64,000 bases of DNA from Brachynemurus nebulosus (lineage: Eukaryota > Arthropoda > Insecta > Neuroptera > Myrmeleontidae): the NCBI GenBank assembly GCA_035578155.1, contig JAPWDM010000001.1, forward strand, positions 8,830,670 to 8,894,669. Reading direction: 5' to 3'. Each line of letters begins with the position of its first letter. Positions within the stretch are counted from its first letter, which is position 1. The notes under the pieces were generated by a model. It worked only from the letters and a program-made list of their open reading frames with translations. It made no database searches and had not been told where the DNA came from. Of the stretch, positions 23,846 through 38,354 are shown in pieces. Both the position numbers and the translations under genes were made by a program.

Positions 23846-24608
23846 CAGAGTGTATCTAGAGCGGTACTATGGTGTGGAATAGTCCATCTTTAATAGCACT
23901 AACTAGATATAAGTCCACCTTTTTCCGTTTCCTTTTTTACTCGTCGTTGACATGGCTGGCTAAAGAATGGTTGTGCGTGTTTTTGCCCAGCATCGGAGGA
24001 AATTGTATTATGTCATTAGTGACCTCCTCGTGTTGCTTGTTTAAATAAGGATTACTGCTCCTATTTTTCATTTTGAAGTTTTTAAGTTTTTTAAATTTAT
24101 ATTCTTCAAGGCTGGTTTTCCTCGTAGAATATGACAAGTGAATATTGTAAACAACGATTATTATCAACCAACACCGTTGAAGTGTTTCATTTTGTACGAA
24201 AGGATCAGTCATCAGTGTATAGAAAATTTTTCAAGCTTAATACTGCACGTTGTATGTATGTAAATTTAAAGCATTTGTTCAGTTAAAAAGACGGAAGCTT
24301 GAATTTTTATGTAATTGAGATAATGGTGCAAAAAACAATAGGTTTATAAAATAATCAAAAATATCCACGTTTTTTGTTAATAAATATCTTCCTTTTTGCA
24401 AATTGTTAAGTTTGGTTTTTTAATTGAAATGGAAGTTTACAATCTCAAGGGAGATCTTTAATTAATTTTAAAAATTTCTTTTTGGTTTATTAATTGACTA
24501 CAGGGAAACCTTTTCACTTGGGAAATTAAGTCCCTGATTAGTTTCCATTTTTATATTTACCAACCTACGCAAAATTATTTTGTTATTGCGTTCAACAACA
24601 GTCTTCTA
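23846..24608. other. No gene recognised
   Basis: AT-rich DNA. A 91-codon minus-strand frame (23937-24212) has fairly normal amino-acid composition but no motif or splice context that I recognise. I leave it as unsupported. Confidence 0.4.
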
Positions 24609-24609
24609 T

Positions 24610-24699
<90 letters not shown>

Positions 24700-24963
24700 G
24701 TTGGCGCGTCTGTTAGTGGTCGCCCAACTTCTGATCGATTTAACCGATTGAGGTCGTATATACACACAATATATTTGTTTCGTTCAGACTATGGTTTATA
24801 GGTACCTACAAAAACTAGTATTTACAATAAAGGTTGGTTAATTAGTGTCAAAAAATAATATTCCTGAGTAATAAAAATTTTTTATACAAGGATTTCAAAT
24901 TAAATCAAACTCATCACGGCACCGTACCGAAAAGGAGAAAACAACGTCTGCCGGGTCAGCTAG
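24609..24963 (+). mobile_element. Helitron-like nonautonomous element starting in a (TA)n tract
   Basis: It begins TCTTTATATATA, with A to the left, and runs straight into a long (TA)n tract. It then reads TTGTTGGCGCGTCTGTTAGT and a CTGATCGATTTAACCGATTG block, common words in insect Helitrons. The end is GTCTGCCGGGTCAGCTAG followed by T. TC...CTAG between A and T is the Helitron pattern. It has no coding sequence. The start is less certain because it lies in simple sequence. Confidence 0.6.
24614..24697. repeat. (TA)n microsatellite
   Basis: About 42 TA copies within the Helitron-like element. Confidence 0.97.
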
Positions 24964-26135
24964 TTTCTTATACAAACAAAACAAGTTAGAACCAGAATCT
25001 ATAAGATGCGAAAGTGGGTTCAGTTTAATAATTAGGTTAAAGTATCCGCATAAATACTTAAATAAAGTATCCATAAATAAATTTATATCAAAAGCCTATG
25101 GCTTTGAAAAAATACAAATAGAAATGTTATCTGATAGCTAATAATAATGAAAGTAAAGTAAAGCTAATTTTATCCAGTTTTTAGTGAACAGAAATATTAT
25201 CTTAATCATAGAAATGCTCTTAGTATATGTATGTGTATATTTTTATTATTATTAAAGAAAAAATTCATTAAGAAAGAAAATTTTTCGAAATCGACACGGT
25301 ACTACACACATTTACTACATATAGGTACCGATCTGAACTTTTGGAAGCTTAAATAATACAAAATATGACAACAAAATTTTTGTGGAAAAATTAAATAGTC
25401 TAAATAAAATCGAATATTATTTACTTACTAATGTATTTTACTTACAACCATTACAAATTTAATTACAGTCAAACCTTATTACCGCTTTCATAACATTCTT
25501 GACTATTATAGATTTCATTACACTGTCACGTAGAATCATCCTCACTATATAGAAGTATTCATTTAAAAAATAATAATTTCATTTTAAATTTTAATCATTT
25601 TATGATGGAGAAATTTTACGCCGCTGTCAATAAATACCTATATTGTTTGGTCATAAAATAACAGTTTTAATTAAAACAGATATATTTAGAGAGTAATATA
25701 ATTATTCAATTTTTATTACATATTTTATTTTTGCTTACAAATCTATTTTCTAGAAAGTAAATCTGTTATTGCCATAAGAGAGGAAAAAAGTTTATTATAG
25801 TTGTAAAAGTAGTTGCAAGTGTTATAATTATATATTTTTATTTTTTTTTTAAACTTGTTTAATTACAAAGTTTATAACAAATGAGTTTAATTATACAATG
25901 AGTTGTTGTTTATGTACCGTTTATATCTACGAACATACTATCCACTTACTGTATATTGAAACTTAAAGTTCGACTTTAAGATAAACTTGCAAGCGAAAGA
26001 ATAAAACTTTTAATACAAATTTGCGTTCAGATATACAGTAAAGTATAAAAGAAACAAGGTACATTATAGCGATTTTCGTTATTTCATAATAATTGGTAAT
26101 TTATAACCAATTTAAGTTGAAGTTATTGATATTAA
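24964..26135. other. No gene recognised
   Basis: Anonymous AT-rich DNA with many stops in all frames. Confidence 0.5.
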
Positions 26136-26568
26136 TACTACGAGGCCCGAGCACTTTCATAGTAAACTTCCCCGGAGGCCGACAGTATTTTTAAAGAAAC
26201 TTTAGATAAACAAATATATAAACTGATTCAACATGTACATATATGTGATACGTACATACATATATTTGACATTCAAACACATCCAAATCAATTAGAGATT
26301 TGCAGAAAGTTTATAGATGATAAACCGGTAAAAATAAATAAAAAGAACAAACAAATACTTTTATTAGTTTTTATATTGTTTATTTTAAAATTTTTTATAG
26401 AAACCAAGAGAGTAGTGTGTGTTGGTGTCTGTATCAGTTGAGTTCAATCACATCGGTGTGGTAACATCGCACACATACATAATGCGTAATCAATTAATCA
26501 TTGATCGCAATCGGCCTTTGCGGTTGTTTTAATTATTTTCAGATGCCGAAGTCGTGAGGCTGAAAGTG
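26136..26568 (+). mobile_element. TTAA-target nonautonomous element, copy 2
   Basis: Flanked by TTAA (26132-26135 and 26569-26572). It shares the order of landmarks with copy 1 at 11068: GAGGCCCGAGCACTTTCATA, AGTAAACTTCCCCGG, AGTGTGTGTTGG, CATCGCACACATA, and GATGCCGAAG followed by CTGAAAGTG. The interior has diverged with indels, so the two copies are not recent duplicates of each other. Confidence 0.75.
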
Positions 26569-27091
26569 TTAAAAATGTGGAATTAACACAATGGAATTAA
26601 GGCGAGAAGTTTAAAAAAAAAATTGTAGTATTAGTTCTTAAGTAGGATAACGATTTATAACAATGATATTATGAATAAGTTAGTTATAGGACTGATGGAA
26701 ATTACTTTGTTAATTTTACAATTTAAAAAAAAAATTGCAATTTCGACTTTACAGTCCTAGTATACCAGAACCAAACGACTGAAGGCCAAAACAGTTGCAG
26801 AAATCGATCGCCATCAATGTTTACAGATGCGTGTGATGCTGTCGCGGACAGGTATTGGCCTGTAACATGAATAATACAATCTCGATATAGTTATAATTTC
26901 TGTAAACGTTATAGATGAATAACATAGTACCTATTACTATATAATAGGTGTGGTAGCTACAACAGGTCTGCTGTACAACACTTAATGTATTATTATCCAC
27001 GATAACTAGACAGAGAGGGAGCTACGTTTGTCTATCTTATCACCTGTAACGCTTTATACAAAATTACTGACGTGGTACAGCGTTGCGTTAA

Positions 27092-27154
27092 CGTGTTACA
27101 AATATTGTCGGCCCCTTGGGAAGTTTACTGTGTAGACTTGCGAACTGTATTGTG
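27092..27154 (-). mobile_element. Short end fragment of the 11068/26136 TTAA family
   Basis: Flanked by TTAA at 27088-27091 and 27155-27158. The reverse complement begins CACAATACAGTTCGCAAG, then has AGTAAACTTCCCC and GGGCCGACAATATT, matching the left end of copies 1 and 2. It is only 63 bp between the TTAA sites, so it is a drastic deletion derivative or a chance TTAA beside an end fragment. Confidence 0.5.
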
Positions 27155-30100
27155 TTAATTATGAAATATCAACAATTTATTTTTGATTTTTTTATAATTA
27201 ATTCGGGACACAGAACTGATAAGTAGAAAAAATAGAAGAAAAATTGGAGTAAATGAATACTCAATGTAATTAAACGGCATATAAAAAGCAATTTTCTCTG
27301 GATGACGGATTTGAAATTGTAACTTTTTATATTCTACTCCATGACGTATTTTCTTCATTACAGAATTTACTTTATGGAGGGTAACACACAAAAATGAAAA
27401 ATAAACAAGGATATTGAAATCTTTAAGAGAAAGTAGGAAATAAATTAACTAAGTTAAATAACAAAAAATAATTAAGATTCGTGTCGTAAAAAAACACATA
27501 GCAAAGACAAAAAACCAAGTATGTTATTTAACAGAATTGGACGAAAATTAAAGATTAAAAAAAATTTAAATATTACATGCAATAATAATTTTGCCGTTTT
27601 AAATAAATAATGTGCGCACCAAATTGATCGATCGAATAGGAAATTATTTTGGTGTATATCCGTCAGTTTATCACAAGCACTTTTCTGATATCTAAAACCC
27701 TGGACTACTGGTGAACCCGACTGGTGCAGTACCGGACTGTAGAGGGTCTACTGTAAATAACAACATTCATTTAGATTTAGAAGTTATCAGAAATTAGTAA
27801 GACTTCGAATACCGTAAAAGCGTAAAACCCCTTAACTTTACCTATTAAAACTAACTTTACCATGCCACATTTTGTGTCTGTTTATAATACTTATAGTAAC
27901 TTTTTTTTTAGTGACAGATATTTCTAACAAACTGCTAGAGCGACGAGCACTAACCAGGAGATTTTGTAACTAACTTAGTATTTTACTAAAAGAGTGAAAA
28001 ATTGACGATTTCAATTACTTTCTATACTAATGTAGCAGTATTTTCAGTTGTGGAGTATTTTACTAAAGAAATATTGAAAATATTCTCTTGAGAGTAAACA
28101 ATTGCTGGCGTGCACCACTCTGGAGTATAATACTAAAGTAGTAAGTAAGAGAGTAAACAAAGCCAAAACATACTCCTACCCACTAGCAGGAGGAGTATCT
28201 TTAAAAAGCATTGGTGACCTGCATTTTTGTGCCTTCTTTTCGGCTTATTTTCGTAATCGAATATTTTTTGGGGTTTTTAATTAGATGCTGTAATGTGGTA
28301 ATAAAATGATATTAAATATTACGGCCAGTTTCCAATTATTTGGGGGCAAATTAATCAGGATGAATGTGAAAATCCAGCCGCTGCATGCGTACCTATATAT
28401 TTTCTCTTAAACAATAATAATTTTTAATAGAAATAATTTTTAAACACAAATTAAAGCCAAGTAGAGAAAAAGAAAAATGATTTAAAAGTAAAGCAGTCAA
28501 AGGCATCAGACATTTCTGTTTAACTTTTTACAATTATTTTTTTTCACTGTTTCATCTTGTTTCCACCGTTTTAGTTAGCTTTATACGCAGTCTGGTTTTC
28601 TGAATATTTTTATTAACTTTTTTATGACTAAATTTTATTTTAGTTCCATTTTAGATTAACCATGATTTTGATTTGTCCGTCCTTCCTCTCCCCATTACTG
28701 CACCGAGTAATCGGTGTTGACTGTATTTTGACAATATGTATGGTGTTTCTAATGAAGATAATACGTCTGAGTCAATAGTACGAACTGGTTACGATCGAAA
28801 AAACAGGCGTCCCATCGACGACATTTTTTTATTAGGTACTCACTCTCTGCTCACTTTTAATGTTTTCAAAAGCCTAAATCAATATCCACGTTTCTAACTT
28901 CAAAAATGACGAACTTCCCTGTCAATCAAAGTTCAAGTTAAATAATATATTATTTATTTTAATAGCCATAGTAACATATTTTTACGTACCACTAACTTCA
29001 AAAATAACGAATTTACATACAAATTTTCATTTTCTATTAAACCCACTTAGGGGACGAATTTTCAAAAATCCTTTCTTAGTGCTGACCTACGTTACATAAG
29101 AAACTCCTATGCAAATTTTCATTTTACAGTATATTTCATATTTTACTAAAAAACATGGACTGGTAAAGTTAAAAATTCGTTGAACTTTGCACCAATATTA
29201 TTTTTTTTTAAATTTTTAACCAGTAATTTTAGTTTCTGAAAAATTTATTTATGAGTCCAATTGAAGGTTTTTATCAGTTTATTTTATTAAAAAAAATTAA
29301 ATATGATTTAAAAATTTCAATCGGAGATTATGGTAAAGTTATACGGGTCTACGGTAGTCTAAAAACAAATCATTTTGTTTCAGGTGGTCATCTTTCTATT
29401 TCATTAAACCATTACATTTTATTCAAACATTTTCACACACTCAAGTGCAAAAGACATTAACAAACGAAACGAAATACGCAACGTTATATTATTTCTAATG
29501 GTTATTATTATTCTCTAACTGTCTATTGAGTTGTGTGAATATTATCATCATAATATCATGCGAGCAAAACAGGATTTTTTTATAACTTTACACCGCGGTC
29601 ATTATTGCACTTTAACATGCGGAACAGTATTGTCGCACAGTGTGTGAGAAACTAAACGTAAATATTATTATCTAATCCACGTTGTACGAGTACAATAACA
29701 ATTGCACGGTGATTACTGTGTATGTTTTTGTTTTAAGCTTCCCTTTTTTTTGGCAAAAAAATAAATGGGTTGTTGAAGACATGATGAATTTCTTGCAAAC
29801 AAAGTAACATTTTTTCTTCTTTTATATCTCATCATGGTGGGTAAGTAATACATCACCTTCCTGTACAAGAACACTTTAAGGGTCGCTCCACACTATAGTG
29901 GCTTCTCGACCCGGTAGAATATTATCATATATTATGTGGAGTGACAATTCAAAATGTGTTTTGTCACAGGAAATTCAAAATGGAATTAAGCACATCATCG
30001 TTTGATTCTTCTCACTGATTTCTATCAGACTACGCAATTCAAATGCCGTCAAAAAAATTTTGTTTCATTAAAATTAAGAAAATCAAACAGTGTTTTGTCC

Positions 30101-30548
30101 CTTACCATATATTTCATTCAAAATTTAAAACAAGTGCATTGATTAGTTCACTGGATCTTGTGACCAACACATGTTGGCTGTGAGATTATGTACACAGAAG
30201 TGACAATATGATATTTTTGCAACATTACTTTTTCAAAGTGTGTTTTGTCCATAACTAAACCAAGCGAAACGTGTTTTGTACAGTCTGTGTAAACAATGCT
30301 TTGGCAACCATATAAAAGCATTTTTCTTCATAAAAAGAAACAATGAAAATTCAATTTTAATTAGAGGTGAAGGTACAGTCCCGGAAAAGCAGCTACTGTC
30401 CCGAATTGATTTTTTTGTTAAAAAAATCCCCGAATGAGTACAATGCGTCCCGGAAAAATTTAATTGAAAAGTATGAGATTTGCATATATTATGGGAACAG
30501 TGTTTCTTAACCTTTCTTCAGTCATTTAAATAGAATTATTATATCCTA

Positions 30549-30600
30549 TTAGTTGAAATAACATTTGATCATGTAATATGAAATGTCGTTTCTCGGCCAT
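30549..30600 (+). repeat. Direct repeat, left copy
   Basis: About 50 bp around ATTAGTTGAAATAACATTTG and GTAATATGAAATGTCGTTT recur in the same orientation at 31175-31225 with a few changes. The hAT-like element 30630-31077 lies between the two copies. Confidence 0.75.
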
Positions 30601-30629
30601 TTCGTCTACCAAGTAATTCAGATACATAC

Positions 30630-31077
30630 TAGTGATGTCGACTAATTAATCGATTATTCGATTTAGTCGACTAATTTTGTTTACATTTAGTCATTTTTAG
30701 TCGACTATTTTACCCTCGATTAAATGACTAAAATTATTAATTTTTTTAGTTGACTAACAACGACTAATTTAATAACTTCGAAATCGAAAAATATTATTTA
30801 GTTGTATGATTTTTTACTTTTATACGATTAACAAATTGTGATAGAACATTATGATTTTTTTTTTTAAGAAAAAAGAAAACGATGTTATCAATTAAATTCC
30901 AAACCAAACGTCGTTTTTGGAAGAGTTACATAGGTTACCCTATTCATGAATTCGACTAAAAATTTAGTCGATTAGTCGATTACTCCATACTCGATATTTT
31001 CGACTAATGACTAATTTTGTCTGAAAAATAACTTTAGTCGATTAATCGACCAACAGCTCCTTGTCTCGACATCACTA
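30630..31077. mobile_element. hAT-like TIR element rich in TTAGTCGACTAA palindromes
   Basis: The ends TAGTGATGTCGA are inverted, with a mirror copy at 31064-31077. They are flanked by ATACATAC (30622-30629) and ATACATAT (31078-31085), an 8-bp duplication with one mismatch as in hAT elements. The interior carries many copies of TAGTCGA(C/T)TA in both orientations, giving dense potential secondary structure. No coding sequence. Confidence 0.72.
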
Positions 31078-31174
31078 ATACATATCGACATGTTCTTAAG
31101 CATTAGAGAAATATTAAAATGCCGTTCTGTAATTTTAAATGGTATTATTGTATCTTGGAATCATTTCCGTCATT

Positions 31175-31225
31175 AGTTGGAATAACATTTGATCGTGTAA
31201 TATGAAATGTCGTTTTCCGACCAAC
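31175..31225 (+). repeat. Direct repeat, right copy
   Basis: Diverged copy of 30549-30600, with GTTGGAATAACATTTGATCG where the left copy has GTTGAAATAACATTTGATCA. Confidence 0.7.
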
Positions 31226-31799
31226 TGGTTGACCAGATGACTTGGACAAGTTAACCTCGATAAAAGTTGGCCGCCTTAATTTTAACTGTATTTTAAATCA
31301 TATAACCGTATCGAACTGTGATCGGCACTCTAACTAGTGTGGCGCTACCTTAAATTCTAAATGTTAATTACAATTTTTATTCCGCATTGATATACAACCA
31401 TTGTTTTAAAACGTTCATTAGCGTTAATTAAATGAGGGTGTAATCTATCTGATGCCTACGTAAATTTATGTATAATATAAAGAATGAAAAAAACTGACAC
31501 CAGGCAACACCTTTATACTGTGCCTTGACAGATTAATTTCGTCATCTTATTCATAGCCGGTGATGTTGCTCATTTTAAATATATATATATAACTTTTATC
31601 TTATTCGATGACAATACGTTTATTATTTCGTTCATTTACGTGCTCTTAAAATGTCGTAGGTATTAAAAAGTTTAATTTATTTTTATGACAGGAAAAGTCG
31701 CCTTTTAAGACGAAACGAAATATGATATACTTAGTACAGTTAGATATTTGTTTATTACGTGCCTATATATACAGGGTGTCATCAATTAGGAAACAATTA

Positions 31800-33271
31800 G
31801 CGCTATTCATAAAGACAAGTTAAGATAACTCTAAGTTTGAACTTAGCAAAGTTAACGCTAAGACTTTAAAATTGTCTTAGTAAAAGCAAGCTTCAAGCTA
31901 GTTATAATGATACATTGTGAGGTGCATACAAGCTTTACAATTAATTCACCAATTGAAAGCAATCAGAAAAACGAAAAATATTTGAACAGCAGTAGCGCGA
32001 AATATTTAAATTAATGAAAATTCTATCAGTAAATAATTAAAATTTTTAATATTTTTGCCGTAATTAATAAAATAATATAAAAGTATACATGGTTATACAT
32101 TTTAATTTAATTTATAATAAATAGTAAATATTAACGGAAAAATCTGTTTATTGAAAATTTAAATTTCTTTGTTAAACTTTTAAAATGTCAGTACGTAAGT
32201 ATGGGCTGTTTGTTTAAAATCACAACATGACGCTCTGGCAAATATATTTTTTATTTTATGAAATACCTAAGTGATATTATGTGACTATTTTAATATTATT
32301 TTTTTAAAATATGAATTGTCTTTTAAAACTTGTGTTTTAAATATACATTTATATAATATAATTGTGCTGTGTTTTTATTATATTAATATATATTATGATA
32401 TACCTACTTTGATGTAATTTGATTGACTTATGTATAAAGCCATAATAATATATAAATTATAACATAATATACTAAATTATTTTTTTATTTATTAAAAACT
32501 TTTACAAAAAAAAGTGTAAAATAAATACAAATTTTAAACATAAACTGTGGCGCTTAAGTCCTTAAACATTAAATAAATTTCAGTATGGTTCCGATAATTT
32601 TCAACATTTCAGTAGGGAAAACAACTAAGAGAAAATCTAATAATAGATAACTAAAATATTGTAAAATATTATGTCAAACTACCGTTTTTTTTTATAAGTA
32701 TTTGCATTAAAAAAAAATACGTAGGTACTTACACAAAAAATGTATGTAGAAAGTGAAAATATTCTGACACAGAAGTAAGTAATAATTCCTTAGTTTTTCT
32801 GTTTTTCCACCTACTTTTTAATTAGTTATCTATAAAATTGTAATTTTTTCGTCAAATACATGCTGTAAATCGATGTTTTCGTCACACATGAAAATTTTTT
32901 TGTAACTGAAAATATTTAGAGGTTGAATTACTTATAAAACTAAGTTAATTTGATTCAATTTTTCTTTTAATCTACTTACATTTAAAATATATATTAAATC
33001 AATACTTAATATAAATATTTAATTACGTAAATTTTATATTTTTATTCGAAAAAGTTCGTTCAAATTTGATAAAATGTCCAAATGTCAAAAAATTTCATGT
33101 AAAATTATATTTAAAATGGATTTAAGTCTGTCTTTGGCTTATTTTAAATTTAAGTAAGACATAAAATTGAACTTAGCGTTGAATCCAATCTAAAGTCGTC
33201 TGTGAATAAGCTAAGTTTTATCTTAGCTAAGATTGATCTTAAATTTATCTTAAATCCTCTTTGAATAGCCC
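31800..33271. mobile_element. Possible TIR element, about 1.47 kb
   Basis: The left end reads GCGCTATTCATAAAGACAAG followed by TTAAGATAA. The reverse complement of the right end reads GGGCTATTCAAAGAGGATTTAAGATAA. Subterminal ACTTAGC words also mirror each other. The flanks ACAATTA and ACAATAT could be an imperfect duplication. A nearby CAGGGTGTC word (31772) may be the end of a separate small element. No coding sequence is recognised, and the superfamily is undecided. Confidence 0.45.
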
Positions 33272-33640
33272 ACAATATTTTTAACAGTGTACAGTAGACG
33301 TAATAAAAATATGATTTACCAAAAGAGAAAAAATTTAATAAAAGTCGGGTTATAAGCAAGCTATGGTTTTTTGAAATTTTGTCAAAAAATTATCGTTTAT
33401 TATGCGACTCTTATTAAACAATTTTTTGGTGAATCGTACATATTTTACATATAGTATACACTATTAAAAAAGTACTTTTCATTTTTGATTCTACTCCTTT
33501 TTGGGAAAATTTCAAAAAGTCATAACTCGCTTGGTATAAGACTCCTATTAATTTTTTTTTTTTTTTTAGTAAATCGTATTTATAATTTTTTAAGTGGTAT
33601 TTGAATTAACTACCCAACATTGGTGAAGATTAGATTCCAG
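33272..33640. other. No gene recognised
   Basis: AT-rich DNA with T-run blocks and no recognisable ends or protein. Confidence 0.45.
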
Positions 33641-33649
33641 TGGATGAAT

Positions 33650-33724
33650 TTCCGATGGTCGAGCGAGCTTAGGCACTGGCACTTGCGACTGGTAGGTCGA
33701 GTGTTCGAATCCCACGCCCAGCTA
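33650..33724 (+). ncRNA. tRNA-like sequence (SINE head or tRNA pseudogene)
   Basis: An A-box-like stretch TGGTCGAGCGAGCTTAGGC is followed about 30 bp later by GTGTTCGAATCCCAC, which fits a B box (GGTTCGAATCC). The order and spacing resemble Ser/Leu-type tRNAs and the heads of tRNA-derived SINEs. I could not fold a convincing acceptor stem with a paired CCCACGCC end by eye, so a working tRNA is unlikely. Confidence 0.4.
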
Positions 33725-33800
33725 TGCTCGTAGAGGCTTTATGTAGTTTTCTTCACAATCCCTGATGAATATAATAATATAATTCTATTTATTTAACTAT

Positions 33801-33900
33801 TTATTTAACTGTCCGTTTAGATATTTTACTGACCATTTAGTTATTTTACTGACCATTTATTTATTTTACTGACCATTTAGTTATTTTACTGACCATTGTA
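33801..33900 (+). repeat. 20-bp minisatellite
   Basis: Five consecutive 20-bp units of the form TTATTTTACTGACCATTTAG (33801, 33821, 33841, 33861, 33881). The first is diverged and the middle three are almost identical. The core ACTGACC continues irregularly to 34027, right up to the start of the large array. Confidence 0.92.
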
Positions 33901-34043
33901 GGATAAAATAACTGACCAAATTCATTTTTATTACTGACCACGTTTTACTGCTCAAGTTGATTAAATACTGCTAAAAAAATATAATACTGACCGTTTAAAT
34001 TTTTTAACTGACGAAGTTAACTGACCAAATGTATAAAAAAAAA

Positions 34044-34423
34044 CGCCGTGAGCAGCGGGGCCCCATCACGGTAGTCGAATTTTCCCCTTCATCTTCGGTA
34101 TTGAATGTTTACAAGCGAAATGTGATTGAAAGTCTACAACCGAATTGTCATTTTGTTGGTTTCAAAACTGGTGATGAGTGTTCGGCTGATCGAGGCTTTA
34201 AAAAAAGGTTTTAAGTATTTAAGGGCTGTATCTCAGTAAATTTCAATTTTGTGCCGAAAACAGGTAGCAGAAAAAAAACCAACACAATTCGTACGAGGGC
34301 ATTCCTGCCCATGTTTATCCGCTAATTGCCTTTATGTTTTAGTTTTAAATATTAAAAAAGGACCTTAAATAGTAAACCGGAAGGCCTTTATAAAGATATT
34401 TTTTCTTTCAAAAAAAAAAAAAA
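34044..34423 (+). repeat. Array, partial unit (first-third module only)
   Basis: Begins with the hairpin and TAGTCGAATTTTC and ends in an A-rich run. It lacks the middle, (TA)n and end modules. Confidence 0.85.
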
Positions 34424-34451
34424 ATAAATAAAAAATAAAAAAAATAAAAAA

Positions 34452-34806
34452 TTATTTCTTCGGTATTGAGTGTCTACAAGCGAAATATAATTGAAAGTTC
34501 ACAAGCGATTTGTAATTTTGGTGGTTTCAAAACTGATAATGAGTGTCCGGTTGATCGGGGCTTTATAAAAAGATTTTAAGTTTTTAAGGGCTGAATCTCA
34601 GTAAATTTCAATTTTGTGCCGATAGAAGTTAACAGGGAAAAAGCCAACACAATTCGTACGAGGGCATTTCTATCCATGCTTATCCGCCAATTGCCTTTGT
34701 GTTTTACTTTTAAATATTAAAAAAGGAACTTAAATAGTAAACTGGAAGGCTTTTATGAAGATATTTTTTCTTTCCAAAAAAATCCAAAATTTCTATTTTA
34801 TAAATA
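34452..34806 (+). repeat. Array, second partial and more diverged first-third module
   Basis: Starts at TTCGGTATTGAGTGTCTAC, without the hairpin. It carries clearly more substitutions than the other copies, so it is an older copy at the array edge. Confidence 0.85.
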
Positions 34807-36536
<1,730 letters not shown>

Positions 36537-36712
36537 AATACATATACATTTCCACTGTTCCACTGCTATTCTGTTGTACACGTGAAATTCATAATTACAA
36601 AAAGTATGAAAAAAGAATGAAATAAAATAAACAAAATAATAATAAAAAAGGAGAAAAAAACGGAAAAAGAAATAATTAAAATAATTTTTTCTAAATACGC
36701 CACATATAAAAA
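36537..36712. other. Non-repeat interruption inside the array
   Basis: About 176 bp of A-rich sequence between unit 1 and unit 2 that is not found at the other junctions. It could be original flanking DNA or a later insertion. Confidence 0.75.
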
Positions 36713-38189
36713 AAAACGCCGTGAGCAGCGGGGCCCCATCACGGTAGTCGAATTTTCCCCTTCATCTTCGGTATTGAATGTCTACAAGCGAAATGTGATT
36801 GAAAGTCTACAACCGAATTGTCATTTTGTTGGTTCCAAAACTGGTGATGAGTGTTCGGCTGATCGAAGCTTTAAAAAAAGGTTTTAAGTATTTAAGGGCT
36901 GTATCTCAGTAAATTTCAATTTTGTGCCGAAAACAGGTAGCAGAAAAATAGCCAACACAATTCGTACGAGGACATGCCTTTATGTTTTAGTTTTAAAAAT
37001 TAAAAAAGGACCTTAAATAGTAAACTGGAAGGCCTTTATAAAGATATTTTTTCTTTCCAAAAAAATCCAAAATTTCTATTTTATAAATACTAAAAATCCA
37101 AAATTCCTAATTTATAAATAAACAGTGACTTTAATAACATTTTTAAATTACTTAATATGTATGTATTTCATTTGTCATAAAAGTAAGTTCACTTTTTTTT
37201 AAATTTTTTAAAATTACTATTCGCCTACTTGTATTTAGAATAAACATAATGCTTTTAAAACACATTTAACAATAGCATTCAATTCCGATGTAAAAATGGG
37301 AGAAGTAGGGGGAAAAGTGATGCGGACTCCCTACAAGGTACTAGCTGGATACTAACTGAATACACGTACAAAATTTCAGCCCTTTAGGTTTCCTTATGGA
37401 GTCTCTAGACGTGTTAGAAAACAAGCAAAAAAATTAAGGAAATATTGGCGTAAAAATCGTGGGGGTAAGGGTTAAAAGTTGAAACCTCCAAAAAACAGTG
37501 TCTGGCTATTAGCTTAACCTGTACACCAAATTTCAGCCCTCTAGGTTTATTTGGGGAGATTTTGACCCGAACGAAACTGTTAAAAAACAAGAAAAATCAT
37601 GTTCTTTTGGGTATAAAAATGGTGGGGATAGGGGTTAAAAGTCGAGACCCCCAAAAGGCACCCCCTTGATACTAACTCAATCCGAATACAAAATTTCAGC
37701 CCTCTAGGTTTATTCGGGTGACCTGTGCGAGTGGTACAAACTTCGAAAACGTCGAAAATGCATGAAATTGTAGCTTAAAAATGAGGTGGGTGGAGGTAAA
37801 ATATTAAAACCTCCAAAAAGCACAACCTAGGTACGAACTTTATCAACACACCAAATTTCAACCCTCTACGTTAATTCTGGGGGGCTGGGGGCCTGTTAGA
37901 TCCAGCAAAAATCGTTTTTCCCCCCTCTACTCCCACCATATCATCCTAGGAAGCTGAATTTTGGATATGTTGTAGATAATTGACCGAAACATTATTTAAA
38001 ACCGGTTTGGAAAAGTTTTATTGCTTTTCCGCCCCCCACCAACCCCTTAAAGGTCGGGTCAGAAAAAAAATTTGCCCAAAATTTGACCCCACTTTGATAG
38101 TATGAGGTGCCTCGAAAATGAGCCCCATTTACCAAATTTCATCTCTTAACTTCCATAGGGGGGCCCTACACAAATTAAAAGGTGGCGGG

Positions 38190-38230
<41 letters not shown>

Positions 38231-38354
38231 CATTTTTTTTTTCTACATATTCGTGTTCTACGGGTCCGAAAACGGATAGCGCCCCTACTCTCGCCTCTCG
38301 CAGCTCTTATCGTATAGACTGTATAAGTCTAATTTTTCGGAGAAAATTCGACTA
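36713..38354 (+). repeat. Array, full unit 2
   Basis: Same as units 3-6 except for a deletion of about 28 bp after ACGAGGACAT (near 36975), where the CCTGCCCATG segment is missing. Confidence 0.93.

Larger units (their letters stand above)
26569..30629. other. No gene recognised, about 4 kb
   Basis: Mostly anonymous AT-rich DNA. The only recognisable item is the TTAA-element end at 27092-27154. Short frames at 27155-27391 (minus), 28102-28284 and 29251-29460 (plus) show no motif. Words such as CAGTGTTTCTTAACC at 30499 may be the worn end of another hAT element. Confidence 0.45.

Noticed and set aside
23937..24212. 91-codon minus-strand frame
   Set aside because: Normal length for chance in this much sequence, with no domain, splice partner or repeat relationship found.
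33800..33900. Possible CRISPR-like array of 20-bp units
   Set aside because: Units are contiguous without spacers, in a eukaryotic sequence. It is a minisatellite.
34029..34214. Open frame at the array start
   Set aside because: It lies in a tandem repeat whose other copies do not keep the frame.
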